A model generated the notes under the pieces. It searched no databases. It saw only the letters and a program-made list of their open reading frames with translations, and had not been told where the DNA came from. This document shows positions 36,084 through 44,224 of a stretch of 61,038 nucleotides of DNA, piece by piece. The DNA is taken from NCBI GenBank assembly GCA_028285205.1, contig JANQQA010000037.1:1-61038 (forward strand), in the 5' to 3' direction. Position 1 is the first letter of the stretch; every line of letters begins with the position of its first letter. Both the position numbers and the translations under genes were made by a program. Source of the stretch: Bythopirellula sp. (lineage in GTDB: Bacteria > Planctomycetota > Planctomycetia > Pirellulales > Lacipirellulaceae).

Positions 36084-36657
36084 ATGAATCGGCATCACGA
36101 TCTCCATCAGCGTTCAACTCTCGAAATAGCCACGCGCGAGCCATCGCCCAATCGCCGGCCACCGTCCGTCGCGAGACGCTCAGCAAACTAGCCGCTTCGC
36201 TCTCCGACAATCCACCAAAAAATCGCAGTTCCACCAGCTTTGCCTGCCGTTGATTGAGTTCGCCGAGCTTATGCAGAGCTTCGTCAAGCGCAATCAAATC
36301 GATGTCTGAACTGAGCATGCTCAGTCGGTCGAGAGTGATGTCAATTTGTGCCGCCTGCCCACCACGTTTTAGGCTCTTCATGCGACGGGCATGATCGATC
36401 AGCACGCGACGCATCGCCTGAGCGGCCGTTGCGAAAAAGTGCGCGCGATCGTGCCAACTGATGGGGACCGAGCCGATGAGACGCATATAGGCTTCGTGAA
36501 CCAATTCCGTCGCATCCCACTGTCGCGCATCGTTGCCTTCTGATAGCTGGTTTTGCGCAATCTTTCGCAGCTGCTGATAGACCAAAGGCGTTAGCTGCTC
36601 GACCGCCTGTTGGTCGCCCGCCGCTACGCGATGCAATATTTCCGTAATTTCCGACAA
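36082..36657 (-). CDS. ECF sigma factor
   Basis: 191 residues matching the planctomycete ECF family that carries LVYQQLRKIA.NQL, WDATELVHEAYMRLI (region 2) and ARAHFFA-like WHDRAHFFATAAQAMRRVLIDHAR, then region 4 with LNQRQAKLVELRFFGGLSESEAASLL.VS.RTV. It directs RNA polymerase to a small set of promoters. It lies first in an operon with the PQQ-propeller and membrane kinase. No anti-sigma gene is adjacent, so the kinase may control its activity. Strong family call; regulon unknown. Confidence 0.93.
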   Translation of the reverse strand: MSEITEILHRVAAGDQQAVEQLTPLVYQQLRKIAQNQLSEGNDARQWDATELVHEAYMRLIGSVPISWHDRAHFFATAAQAMRRVLIDHARRMKSLKRGGQAAQIDITLDRLSMLSSDIDLIALDEALHKLGELNQRQAKLVELRFFGGLSESEAASLLSVSRRTVAGDWAMARAWLFRELNADGDRDADS

Positions 36658-37030
36658 TTCTCAGCTCGCAGTGTTGGTGATCTTCGCTGCTGTTCCTTGT
36701 AGCGTAATTGACGATTCCGTTGTGCAACAGAAACCACCGATTTCAATGAAATATTCTGCAAGCCGCTGAAAAACTAAGTTCAAACCGATGTGCAGAAGAC
36801 GCCGGCAGCTGTGCGCCCGTGTCACATCACCGATTGCTTAAGCGTGCCAAACGTCAGCGAGTGTCGGTACCGTGACGTGAAGTTGGTCTTGCTGTATGAT
36901 TCTTAGGTAGTTCTCCGTCGCCAATGTCAGATCGAATATCTCATCATTAGCCACACCGGCAACGCCTTCAGCGGCGTCGCAGATGGTTTTTTCTTTCCTT
37001 CATGGAGACTTCCACCGTAGGGTCCCAACA
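36658..37030. other. Divergent intergenic region
   Basis: These 373 nt separate the sigma operon from the oxidoreductase gene. Both promoters should lie here. I see no clear motif, RNA gene or ORF with a ribosome site. Confidence 0.35.
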
Positions 37031-38206
37031 ATGAGCGATGCAAAGATTGACCGCAGGAAGTTCGTGGCCCAGGCCGGTGCAATTGGTGCAGCAATGGCCG
37101 CTTCTCCCTCGCCAGCCCAGAGCACTTCAGGGGAACAATCAAAACGTGTGCGCGTCGGCGTAATCGGGTGCGGTAGTGTTTCGCGTGCCTATTTGCCACA
37201 CCTCGCCAAGTGCCGACACGTCGAACTCGTCAGCACTTGCGACATTATTGCGGAGCGTGCCAAAACTCAAGCTGATGCACACAGTGTTCCCAAATCGTAC
37301 GCACACATTGATGAGATGCTTGCTGGGGATCAATTTGACTTGCTGGTCAACTTGACGGATATGCAGGAACACGAACGACTCAACCGACAAGCACTAGAAG
37401 CCGGAAAACACGTCTGGAGCGAGAAGCCAATCGCCAACTCGCTCGCATCAGGGGAGCAGTTGCTGAAACTGGCGAACAAGAAAAACGTACGACTGTGGGG
37501 TGCTCCGGTAACTGTCGTCAGCTCGGCGTTCGCATTTATGGCGAAGACTCTGGCAGCGGGAAAACTGGGAAAAGTCGCCGCAGCGCATGGTGAGTATGGT
37601 CACACAGGCCCCAGATGGTCAGCGTTCTTTTACCAAGAGGGTGGTGGGAGCTTACCTGACCTAGGCGTTTACAACCTAACAACTCTTACCGGCCTGCTTG
37701 GGCCGGTGAAGTCGGTCAGCGCGATGACCAGCATCGTGACACCAGTCCGCGAGATTGACCGCGTCGGGGAAGTCACAGTCGCTGCAGAGGACAACGCGAT
37801 GGTATTGATGGATCACGGCGACGGCGTCATTTCGCACGTCCAGTCGGGGTTCAATTATTTCAATCCGCGCGGGCACGACGGCAGTGGCGAGCGTCGGCAC
37901 ACGATTCGGATACTGGGCTCGAAAGGTGGCATGGGGCTGGTCGGTTACGATTGGGAACCACATGGCGTTGACTTCCGGACCAAAGACCAGTCCGAATCTA
38001 AGCGGTACGCGACCGAGAGCGGCGATTATGCATGGCAGATGGGGGCGTCGCTTGCCGCAGAGTGCATCGCTACGGGCGGAGAGATGTTGATTACTCCGGA
38101 GCACGCCTTGCACGTTTTGGAAATCATTGAAGCATCGCGAGAGTCACAAGAGACGGGGCGTCGCATCGGACTTCGCTCGCCATTCAAATGGCCAATCATT
38201 AGCTAG
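37031..38206 (+). CDS. Gfo/Idh/MocA-family oxidoreductase with Tat signal
   Basis: 391 residues from the ATG at 37031. The twin-arginine segment DRRKFV at residues 7-12, followed by a hydrophobic AGAIGAAMAA, indicates Tat export, common in planctomycete members. The Rossmann loop GVIGCGSVSR (43-52) binds NAD(P), and EKP (131-133) holds the catalytic Lys. Members oxidise or epimerise sugars. The isolated gene ends in a good terminator (38231). Confidence 0.93.
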   Translation: MSDAKIDRRKFVAQAGAIGAAMAASPSPAQSTSGEQSKRVRVGVIGCGSVSRAYLPHLAKCRHVELVSTCDIIAERAKTQADAHSVPKSYAHIDEMLAGDQFDLLVNLTDMQEHERLNRQALEAGKHVWSEKPIANSLASGEQLLKLANKKNVRLWGAPVTVVSSAFAFMAKTLAAGKLGKVAAAHGEYGHTGPRWSAFFYQEGGGSLPDLGVYNLTTLTGLLGPVKSVSAMTSIVTPVREIDRVGEVTVAAEDNAMVLMDHGDGVISHVQSGFNYFNPRGHDGSGERRHTIRILGSKGGMGLVGYDWEPHGVDFRTKDQSESKRYATESGDYAWQMGASLAAECIATGGEMLITPEHALHVLEIIEASRESQETGRRIGLRSPFKWPIIS

Positions 38207-38230
38207 TAATGCCATTAACTAGCAATGAAG

Positions 38231-38270
38231 GTGGGACGGATCGCTCTCGCGATGAATCCGTCTCACTTTA
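38231..38270 (+). terminator. Intrinsic terminator of the oxidoreductase gene
   Basis: GTGGGACGGAT (38231-38241) pairs with ATCCGTCTCAC (38256-38266), one G-T wobble, followed by TTTA. It starts 24 nt after the stop codon. Confidence 0.6.
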
Positions 38271-38344
38271 TGCGACTGAGCTCGCCGCACTGCCGACCAT
38301 CGGCGGGTAACAGAAACTCTTGCTCGGCAACGGTTCAGAAAGAG

Positions 38345-38387
38345 GGTGGCTAATGGGATTCGAACCCACGACCTCTGCATTGCGAAA
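38345..38387 (-). pseudogene. tRNA-Ala(CGC)-like 3' half
   Basis: Read on the minus strand: TTTCGCAATGCAGAGG, then GTGGGTTCGAATCCCAT (a proper T arm with TTCGAAT loop), then TAGCCACC. It matches a tRNA-Ala from the anticodon loop (CGC) to near the 3' end. The upstream sequence (GTGCT) does not pair as an anticodon stem, and no D arm or 5' acceptor strand follows, so it is a fragment. Integrases of the tyrosine type often cut in tRNA anticodon loops; an old integration scar is a likely origin. Confidence 0.6.
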
Positions 38388-38800
38388 GCACTTCTGATAG
38401 AGGTTAAAATCGGCGTTTCCCTCTAGTATTTAAGCATCATATCGATTTGGGCTGCCATTGCAAGCTGTTCCATTCAATTGCATTCTTTCTCGAAGAATTG
38501 CGGTATTTGAAGCCTTGGCCTGGCGCGCAAGACGGTACATACCGTTTTGGAAACTTGGCACGCACCAGAAGCCCAGAGTCGCCGTGTGTTGCGATGGAAC
38601 CGCGATGGGAGAGGTTTACTCTGGGATGGCGACAACGCGTGACGAGACGCCAACTGGTCGCTCAGACGCGGCTCTCGGAAGAGGTTGCTACGCATTGCGT
38701 AGGGGAATGACTTACCTCAACGACAGTTGGTCGAAGCACCAGTCGCTGCTTGAGTCCCATTGAGAATTTGAAGCACCTGCGCAATGAACTCGCTGGCGGG
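38388..38800. other. Scar-like region, no confident gene
   Basis: 413 nt between the tRNA fragment and the small minus-strand ORF. Open frames here lack ribosome sites and family resemblance. It contains one copy (38692) of the GCATTGCG octamer that recurs through 38377-39254. Confidence 0.4.
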
Positions 38801-39205
38801 TCAAGTTTGCGCGGAGTGGCTGGCTCTCTCCAGTTCTTTCAGCGGTGTGTGAGTCGGATAATTGGTTTTGGCGAGCGACTCGAGGGGAACTCCAGCACGC
38901 AGCGCGGCGTGCTCTTTACGTTGGTTCTCGCGCTCTATCTCCAGGATGGCATTGCATGCGGCAATGAGTTCGGGCGGAGTGGCGTCGTCGCTGATCATCG
39001 AGGCGATATCAAGCAGAATCGCAGCCTTGTGACGTGCTGGCACGCCCCAGCGTTCCCGGACAGCTCGTCGAATCAGATTCGCGTCAGAACGCCGCATGGG
39101 CACACCTTGGCCCCATCCCCGCCTGAACCCTGGGTCAGCGACCGCCTTCGACTTCAGTAGCCGATATCGTCTTCGCTTACGCTTGGTTCGTGATAGTTGT
39201 GCCAT
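38801..39205 (-). CDS. Small conserved-looking protein, unknown
   Basis: 134 residues from the ATG at 39205. The start is very basic (LSRTKRKRRRYRLLKSK). The core RRSDANLIRRAVRERWGVP, ILLDIASMISDDATPPELIA and EIERENQRKEHAAL resembles a small helical protein type I recall as multicopy in planctomycetes, often near mobile DNA ('RRAIRERW...' followed by a helical AADR..E segment). No catalytic motif; a DNA-packaging or regulatory role is a guess. It lies between a tRNA fragment and a transposase remnant. Its 5' region holds two GCATTGCG octamers (39218, 39247). Confidence 0.6.
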   Translation of the reverse strand: MAQLSRTKRKRRRYRLLKSKAVADPGFRRGWGQGVPMRRSDANLIRRAVRERWGVPARHKAAILLDIASMISDDATPPELIAACNAILEIERENQRKEHAALRAGVPLESLAKTNYPTHTPLKELERASHSAQT

Positions 39206-39498
39206 TCTACACACACAGCATTGCGCAGAAGAACCCAGAAGCCCTAGCATTGCGAAAATGAGTTAACCATCGCTGAGACTCTACGTTCAGCGCACAGGGA
39301 ATCTGCGGACAGATCAGTGGCTCTAATATGTTTCACCGGCAAGTGAAACTGTTCTGTACAGTTACAAGTGACGACCTCGGGTCTGAGGTACGCTAAGGTT
39401 GGATGTTGTACCCCAAGAAAAAGTCCGCACAGGGCGGTAGCGGACTTGGCTCAGATCCGAAGTTCTCGCGGGGACCAATCCCTCGGGACTGCGCGTCA

Positions 39499-39860
39499 CT
39501 AGGTGGTGGGTGTTTGAGAATCCGAGATGCTGTGCAGTCGCTCGTTATTGTAATGCAAAATGACCTTGTCAATCGCTTCGCGATTTTTTGCGAGGCCAGC
39601 GTTCCGATAAACCGTTTTCCTCGGGAGCATGTAGCCTGCTCTAGTGTTTGGTTAGGCTGATGGGCTTGAGCAAGCCGCAAAAGTGTCGGGAAATGTAATC
39701 CGTACCGTTGTCGCTACGGATGGTCGGTTGCACGATCACTCGGTCTAAGTCATCCATTTCGAGGATTTGACGTCTCTTGCGATCGCGTTCAGATGATCTG
39801 CGAGGAAATCGATATAGTGCTTGTTGCGCGAAGCGGTGATCACCACCGTGCTAAGAATTC
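39499..39860 (-). pseudogene. Decayed transposase (rve/DDE integrase core) remnant
   Basis: Pieces of an integrase-core transposase lie in different minus-strand frames: RNKHYIDFLADHLNAIARDV, then RSDNGTDYISRHF (the conserved SDNG Asp), then REAIDKVILHYNNERLHS with a nearby stop at 39499. About fifty residues between the last two are missing, and the frames shift. This matches the C-terminal part of IS3/IS481-like transposases. Inactive. Confidence 0.7.
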
Positions 39861-39888
39861 ATCTGTGAGCGTCAGCTACGAGATGCGA

Positions 39889-41979
39889 TCAATCCGGCGT
39901 TGTCAACTCAGCCCTGGTTCCAACCCACTCCTCGCGCCGAATCGTGTCTACCGGTTCACCTTGATCTGAAAACGACTCTAAGGCAATTCTGGGAATCTCG
40001 TTATTGGATCCTTGCCATTCAAATGGCAACCAATAAGGTATTCGTTTCTGCAGTTGTTCAAACAGGGGCAGCTCGACATCAACAACACTAATCAAAGTCG
40101 CACACTTGAATTGATTGTAGTTCGCGTCGATTGAGATCCGGCTGCTTGTTTCGGCATGGAAGCCAACCTCTATGGCAACGTCTGATTCAAAGGCTGAGTT
40201 TTCAATAGACAACCTACCTGATGTAGGCTCTATGAGTTCGATACCTGCCTTTGCGGTGATGGAGCTTGAACTGATCGTCAGATCAGTCGAAGAATCAGGC
40301 TCGTAGGCAATAGCGTGACTTTCCGTTTTCAGCAGCACACCTGATAATTCCCCGTCCGATCCAAGCAAATCAATGCACGGACGCGAGGATGCCTGGACCT
40401 CACAGTTGTGCATAAGAAGTTCGGCAAGCTCGCACGAAATGAATGGCTGTCCGCTGGGACTATCACCCTGATCACTGATTGCACTGGGGGATGAGTCGCA
40501 TTGAAATCGGACCCCTTCGATCTCAATGCGGCTATCGTTGCAGCGAATAGCGGGTGCTGCTGAATCGAGCTGAAAAATGATCGTTGCCCGCATGTCTTCG
40601 CCCGCGACGATCTGCACGTACTGCCCTTCGAATGCAAGTGGGCCAAGCAAGTAGGGTTCGTCAGAAACTACTCGGACATAGAGATGCTCGTCGTCTCTGC
40701 TCAAGTATTCCATCAACTGCTCTGAATTATCCGCTTCGAAGGGGGCGTCGTCATGAATCCCTGAGTCTTCAATGCCGAAAATCCCGACGCATGCGAAAGC
40801 CGCGATTGCCGCACCTATCCATAGGAATCGGTGCGAGCCAATGCGTGGTTGGATGAATGTAACTGGTAGATCCGACGTATCACGGGATCGCAAAACCGCC
40901 ACAACAGACCTTGCACTCGAAATCCTATCTTGTGGCTCCTTGGCGTGTAGTTGCTGCACTAGCTTGGATATCCAGCTTGGAACACTGGGATCGATCTGAT
41001 CCAGAGGCACCGGCTCGCTGCTAGCAACCTGATTCAACGTCGCAACAACAGAATGACCAATAAATGGTGGTTTGCCCGCGAGCATATGGTAGATCAAACT
41101 GCCTAAGCTAAACAGGTCGCAGCGATGATCGACGGGGTCGTCGTTGATCTGCTCTGGCGCAAGGTACTCAGGTGTGCCCAGCAAAGTGCCTGTTTGGGTC
41201 AAAGAATGTTGGCTGCTCGAGTGAGCCAGGCCGAAGTCCGTCAACTTCACAACCCCGGATTCTTTGTGAATAAGGACGTTCGCCGGCTTAACGTCGCGAT
41301 GAATAACATCTTGTTCATGTGCCGCCGCGAGACCTTCTGCCAATTGAACAGCGATGTCGATCGTCGACTCCAGATCCAATGCTGGTGTCTCGCTCAATTG
41401 AGACTCCAGTGACTCACCGTCTACGAATTCCATGGCTAGGTATGGCAGATCGCGGATCTGAGAAACGGCATATATCGAAACAACGCTGGGATGATTGATC
41501 GAGGCAGCTGCGCGTGCCTCACGAAGAAATCGCTGCGAACTACTGGGATCGACCAGCAAAGCTGGTGACATCATCTTCACTGCTACCTTCCGCTCAAGTT
41601 GTTGGTCGTGCGCTTCAAACACGACTCCCATGCCACCCCGTCCAATGCAACGAAGAAGTTCGTAGTGCCCGACGCGGCCCAAGCAGGAGTCACTGCTATC
41701 TATCCAAGGCTGCAGGTCCTCAAACTGTCGAACATTATCTTGTTTCCTTGTTGGTCGCTGAATCTTGAGCTTAGCCATTCGATGTTTAAGATCCTGCGAA
41801 TCGCTGCCCTCAGCCATTTCTCGGAGCGCTTTTGCAGACGCTGAAAGGACGCCCACGAATTCCTCCATGCTCGCCTGGCATGAGCTGCATTCTTCAATAT
41901 GAGCGATGAATGACGGTTCCAGGCAGTCTGCGGCGCGAAGGCAAAGTGCCTGCAGTTCGGCTCTTGAAGGGCAATCCAT
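39889..41979 (-). CDS. Zinc-finger Ser/Thr protein kinase with beta-helix-like C-terminus
   Basis: 696 residues. The N-terminus carries HxxxCxxC (His27, Cys31, Cys34), like the zinc anti-sigma (ZAS) module. A kinase domain spans about 106-370: GRGGMGVVF, Lys135 in VAVKMM, HRDVKPAN (Asp229), DFG (Asp248), APEQ. A membrane helix (about 382-402, WIGAAIAAFACVGIFG) precedes a C-terminal region with right-handed beta-helix-like strands (DLTISSSSITAKAGIELIE). It starts 2 nt after the stop of the ECF sigma gene. A zinc finger plus kinase fused in one protein next to a sigma factor suggests that it acts as the sigma's anti-sigma or co-regulator; this is inference. Confidence 0.92.
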   Translation of the reverse strand: MDCPSRAELQALCLRAADCLEPSFIAHIEECSSCQASMEEFVGVLSASAKALREMAEGSDSQDLKHRMAKLKIQRPTRKQDNVRQFEDLQPWIDSSDSCLGRVGHYELLRCIGRGGMGVVFEAHDQQLERKVAVKMMSPALLVDPSSSQRFLREARAAASINHPSVVSIYAVSQIRDLPYLAMEFVDGESLESQLSETPALDLESTIDIAVQLAEGLAAAHEQDVIHRDVKPANVLIHKESGVVKLTDFGLAHSSSQHSLTQTGTLLGTPEYLAPEQINDDPVDHRCDLFSLGSLIYHMLAGKPPFIGHSVVATLNQVASSEPVPLDQIDPSVPSWISKLVQQLHAKEPQDRISSARSVVAVLRSRDTSDLPVTFIQPRIGSHRFLWIGAAIAAFACVGIFGIEDSGIHDDAPFEADNSEQLMEYLSRDDEHLYVRVVSDEPYLLGPLAFEGQYVQIVAGEDMRATIIFQLDSAAPAIRCNDSRIEIEGVRFQCDSSPSAISDQGDSPSGQPFISCELAELLMHNCEVQASSRPCIDLLGSDGELSGVLLKTESHAIAYEPDSSTDLTISSSSITAKAGIELIEPTSGRLSIENSAFESDVAIEVGFHAETSSRISIDANYNQFKCATLISVVDVELPLFEQLQKRIPYWLPFEWQGSNNEIPRIALESFSDQGEPVDTIRREEWVGTRAELTTPD

Positions 41980-41981
41980 AT

Positions 41982-42596
41982 CTAAGCAACCGCCTCCACT
42001 GTATCATCGACTTCCGCAATCTTCTGTCGAATTCGCAGGATTACGCGACTCTTGGCCGCATAGACGGTACCGACTTTCATACGAAGTTCCGTTGCTACGT
42101 CTCTCGGCGTCTTGTTCTCAACCGCAGTCTGCCAAAAGGCTTGCCAAGTTTGTTCCTCGATCTCGTCGCGGACTAAATTGGCTGCCCAGCGAAAAAGGTA
42201 GTTTTGATACTCGGTCTCCCACAATGTTGAGAAGTCGTCGGTCCCAGGCTGCTGATCTAAGCGATCGTGAGTTAAGGCGGCGGTGGTCCCGATTTGTTTA
42301 GAACGATCTCGGGTCAGCGAGCTCAACTTATAGCGGGCAATCACCATGAGCCAGTTGCGAAATCGCCCCAGGGCAGGATTGTAATCAAAGCGGTCGATGC
42401 AATGAGACACCTCGGTCAGCACCGCTTGAGAAAGGTCTGCCGCATCGGCGTCCTGAAGTCCTCTGCGGCGTCCATAGCGATAGACAAGCGGCCCATAGAT
42501 CTCAACGAAATCCGACCACGCGTCGCGGTCACTCGAGTCGCGAATGCGGTTAATCAGACTATTTTTGGTGGTATACAACGACTTCCCTCGGGTCAA
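41982..42596 (-). CDS. ECF sigma factor paired with kinase
   Basis: 204 residues. Region 2 has WSDFVEIYGPLVYRYGRRRG and DAADLSQAVLTEV, and RFRNWLMVIARYKL. Region 4 has EEQTWQAFWQTAVE, RDVATELRMKVGTVYAAKSR. This WQAFW/VYAAKSR pattern is typical of planctomycete ECF factors that occur next to Ser/Thr kinases. It starts the two-gene operon with the zinc-finger kinase, and is divergent from the esterase gene (137 nt), which may be a target. Confidence 0.93.
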   Translation of the reverse strand: MTRGKSLYTTKNSLINRIRDSSDRDAWSDFVEIYGPLVYRYGRRRGLQDADAADLSQAVLTEVSHCIDRFDYNPALGRFRNWLMVIARYKLSSLTRDRSKQIGTTAALTHDRLDQQPGTDDFSTLWETEYQNYLFRWAANLVRDEIEEQTWQAFWQTAVENKTPRDVATELRMKVGTVYAAKSRVILRIRQKIAEVDDTVEAVA

Positions 42597-42732
42597 GAAC
42601 TACTCCAGTACTCACTCTATCCGAGAGATATCCCGCCTAAAAAAATCTCAAGTCGTGCAAGAAATCAACTAAGAGCTGACAACTAGGGGTAGCAGCTTAA
42701 TTATAGCTACTATTTCCCATTGGGAGACAGAG

Positions 42733-44148
42733 ATGAAAAAGGCATCCCGAACAGGCACTATTGCAAGAAGTACGTATCGCACCCACCTCCTGGTTATTGC
42801 GTTGGCATGCGGTGGGAAATCACATGCAGAAGACACCTTAAAGATCTATCTGTTGGCAGGCCAATCCAACGCTGGCGGCTACGGCTATACCTACGATAGC
42901 AACGGCGGGATCGAGGAGAATGTCACCTCGATTGAGTTTCTATTGGACAGCCATCCCCAAGCGGCAGGTTATCGAAACACTCTACTCAGTGAGGGGATCC
43001 ACACAGTACTCCCACACTTAGACGCATCCTGGATGAGTCCTCGTAACGATGTTTGGGCAGTCGCTTACAACTCTAACTCTGGCGAGTCACAACAGATAGC
43101 CAGTTCGCAAGTTGCAAACCCTACAGGCCGGCCAATTGATGGGTATCCTACCGGGGTCCAGCCACTCAGCCCCGGCTTCGGGATCGATCAGTTCCACGCC
43201 GCGTCTTTCGGTCCCGAACTTGGGCTGGGCCATCAGCTGGGTCGGAACCTGGATGTGCCAGTATTAATCATTAAGTCATCGCATGGCGGCACTAGTCTAG
43301 CTGAGGATTGGCGATCGCCACTCGCCGTCGAAAAACGCGGCGGTACACTAGGCACGAGTTTTGGTAACACTGTCAACAGCGTTAAGCAAACACTCGACGC
43401 GCTAGACGCAGACTTGGCGGACGATGGCAGACTCAACGCGTACGGCAACGCTACCAACTACGAAGTGGCTGGCTTCGTGTGGCTACAGGGCTGGAACGAC
43501 CATCTCGAGGAATCCTTTGCTCTCGAGTACCGGGATAATCTGGTCGATTTGGTACAATCTCTCCGCGCATCGGATGCGCGGATCGCAAACGATTTACCTA
43601 CAGTTGTGCTCGAGTCTGCTGATCAGGATAGCACTCTTAACGCCACGCGTTCTGCGGCTGTTGCGGAGTTCAATGCCAGCGAACCTGGTTCAGCGGTCTT
43701 CATCGAGACCAACAATCTTATCGGGCGAGATTGGGGAAATAATCGCGATAACCAACCTTGGAACAGCTCCTTAGACTTTCACTTCGATGGGAAAGCTGAG
43801 AACTATTTAGAACTTGGCTGGCTAGCTGGTCAAGCGATTCTCGACAACGGATTCACTGGCAGCAATCCGACACCTTTGCATTCGTCCGATTTCGATCTCG
43901 ACGGAGATGTCAACAATGATGACCTCTCAATATGGCTGTCTGCATACGGCGTTTCGTCCCTCGGTGACGCAAACTTAGATGGAGTCACCAGTGGAAACGA
44001 CTTCTTGATCTGGCAGCAAGAGTTCAACGGAACAGGGCCATTGGTATCGCAATCTGCCGCAGTACCTGAGCCTAGCAACATCACGCTTCTGCTACTAATG
44101 CTGGCTCTACGACCAATTACGCGAGCTCGCCACTCAGCTTGTTGCTGA
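42733..44148 (+). CDS. Secreted carbohydrate esterase (sialate O-acetylesterase/CE6-like) with dockerin and PEP-CTERM
   Basis: 471 residues with a signal peptide (about 1-32). Catalytic part: LLAGQSNAGG (Ser45 nucleophile), HGGTSLAEDW, FVWLQGWNDH, and SLDFHFDGKAENY near the end for the Asp/His pair, as in SGNH-fold CE6/SASA enzymes that remove acetyl groups from polysaccharides. The C-terminal DLDGDVNNDDLSIWL and DANLDGVTSGNDFLIWQ form a dockerin-like calcium-binding pair, followed by VPEPSNITLLLLMLAL, a PEP-CTERM signal. It lies downstream of the divergent sigma/kinase operon and before the HEXXH protein, which has the same C-terminal parts. Confidence 0.88.
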   Translation: MKKASRTGTIARSTYRTHLLVIALACGGKSHAEDTLKIYLLAGQSNAGGYGYTYDSNGGIEENVTSIEFLLDSHPQAAGYRNTLLSEGIHTVLPHLDASWMSPRNDVWAVAYNSNSGESQQIASSQVANPTGRPIDGYPTGVQPLSPGFGIDQFHAASFGPELGLGHQLGRNLDVPVLIIKSSHGGTSLAEDWRSPLAVEKRGGTLGTSFGNTVNSVKQTLDALDADLADDGRLNAYGNATNYEVAGFVWLQGWNDHLEESFALEYRDNLVDLVQSLRASDARIANDLPTVVLESADQDSTLNATRSAAVAEFNASEPGSAVFIETNNLIGRDWGNNRDNQPWNSSLDFHFDGKAENYLELGWLAGQAILDNGFTGSNPTPLHSSDFDLDGDVNNDDLSIWLSAYGVSSLGDANLDGVTSGNDFLIWQQEFNGTGPLVSQSAAVPEPSNITLLLLMLALRPITRARHSACC

Positions 44149-44224
44149 CGGTATCAGTCGGGCTCCATTTTCGTGGGTCAAAGGTATCCTGCAAACACTG
44201 CAACTTGGGAAGGAGATAAGCATC

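Noticed and set aside
38447..38763. Two overlapping plus-strand frames of about 90-100 codons
   Set aside because: No ribosome site, no family similarity, and they lie in the scar region.
39403..39660. 85-codon plus-strand frame
   Set aside because: It lies antisense to the decayed transposase, and its features are explained by that remnant.
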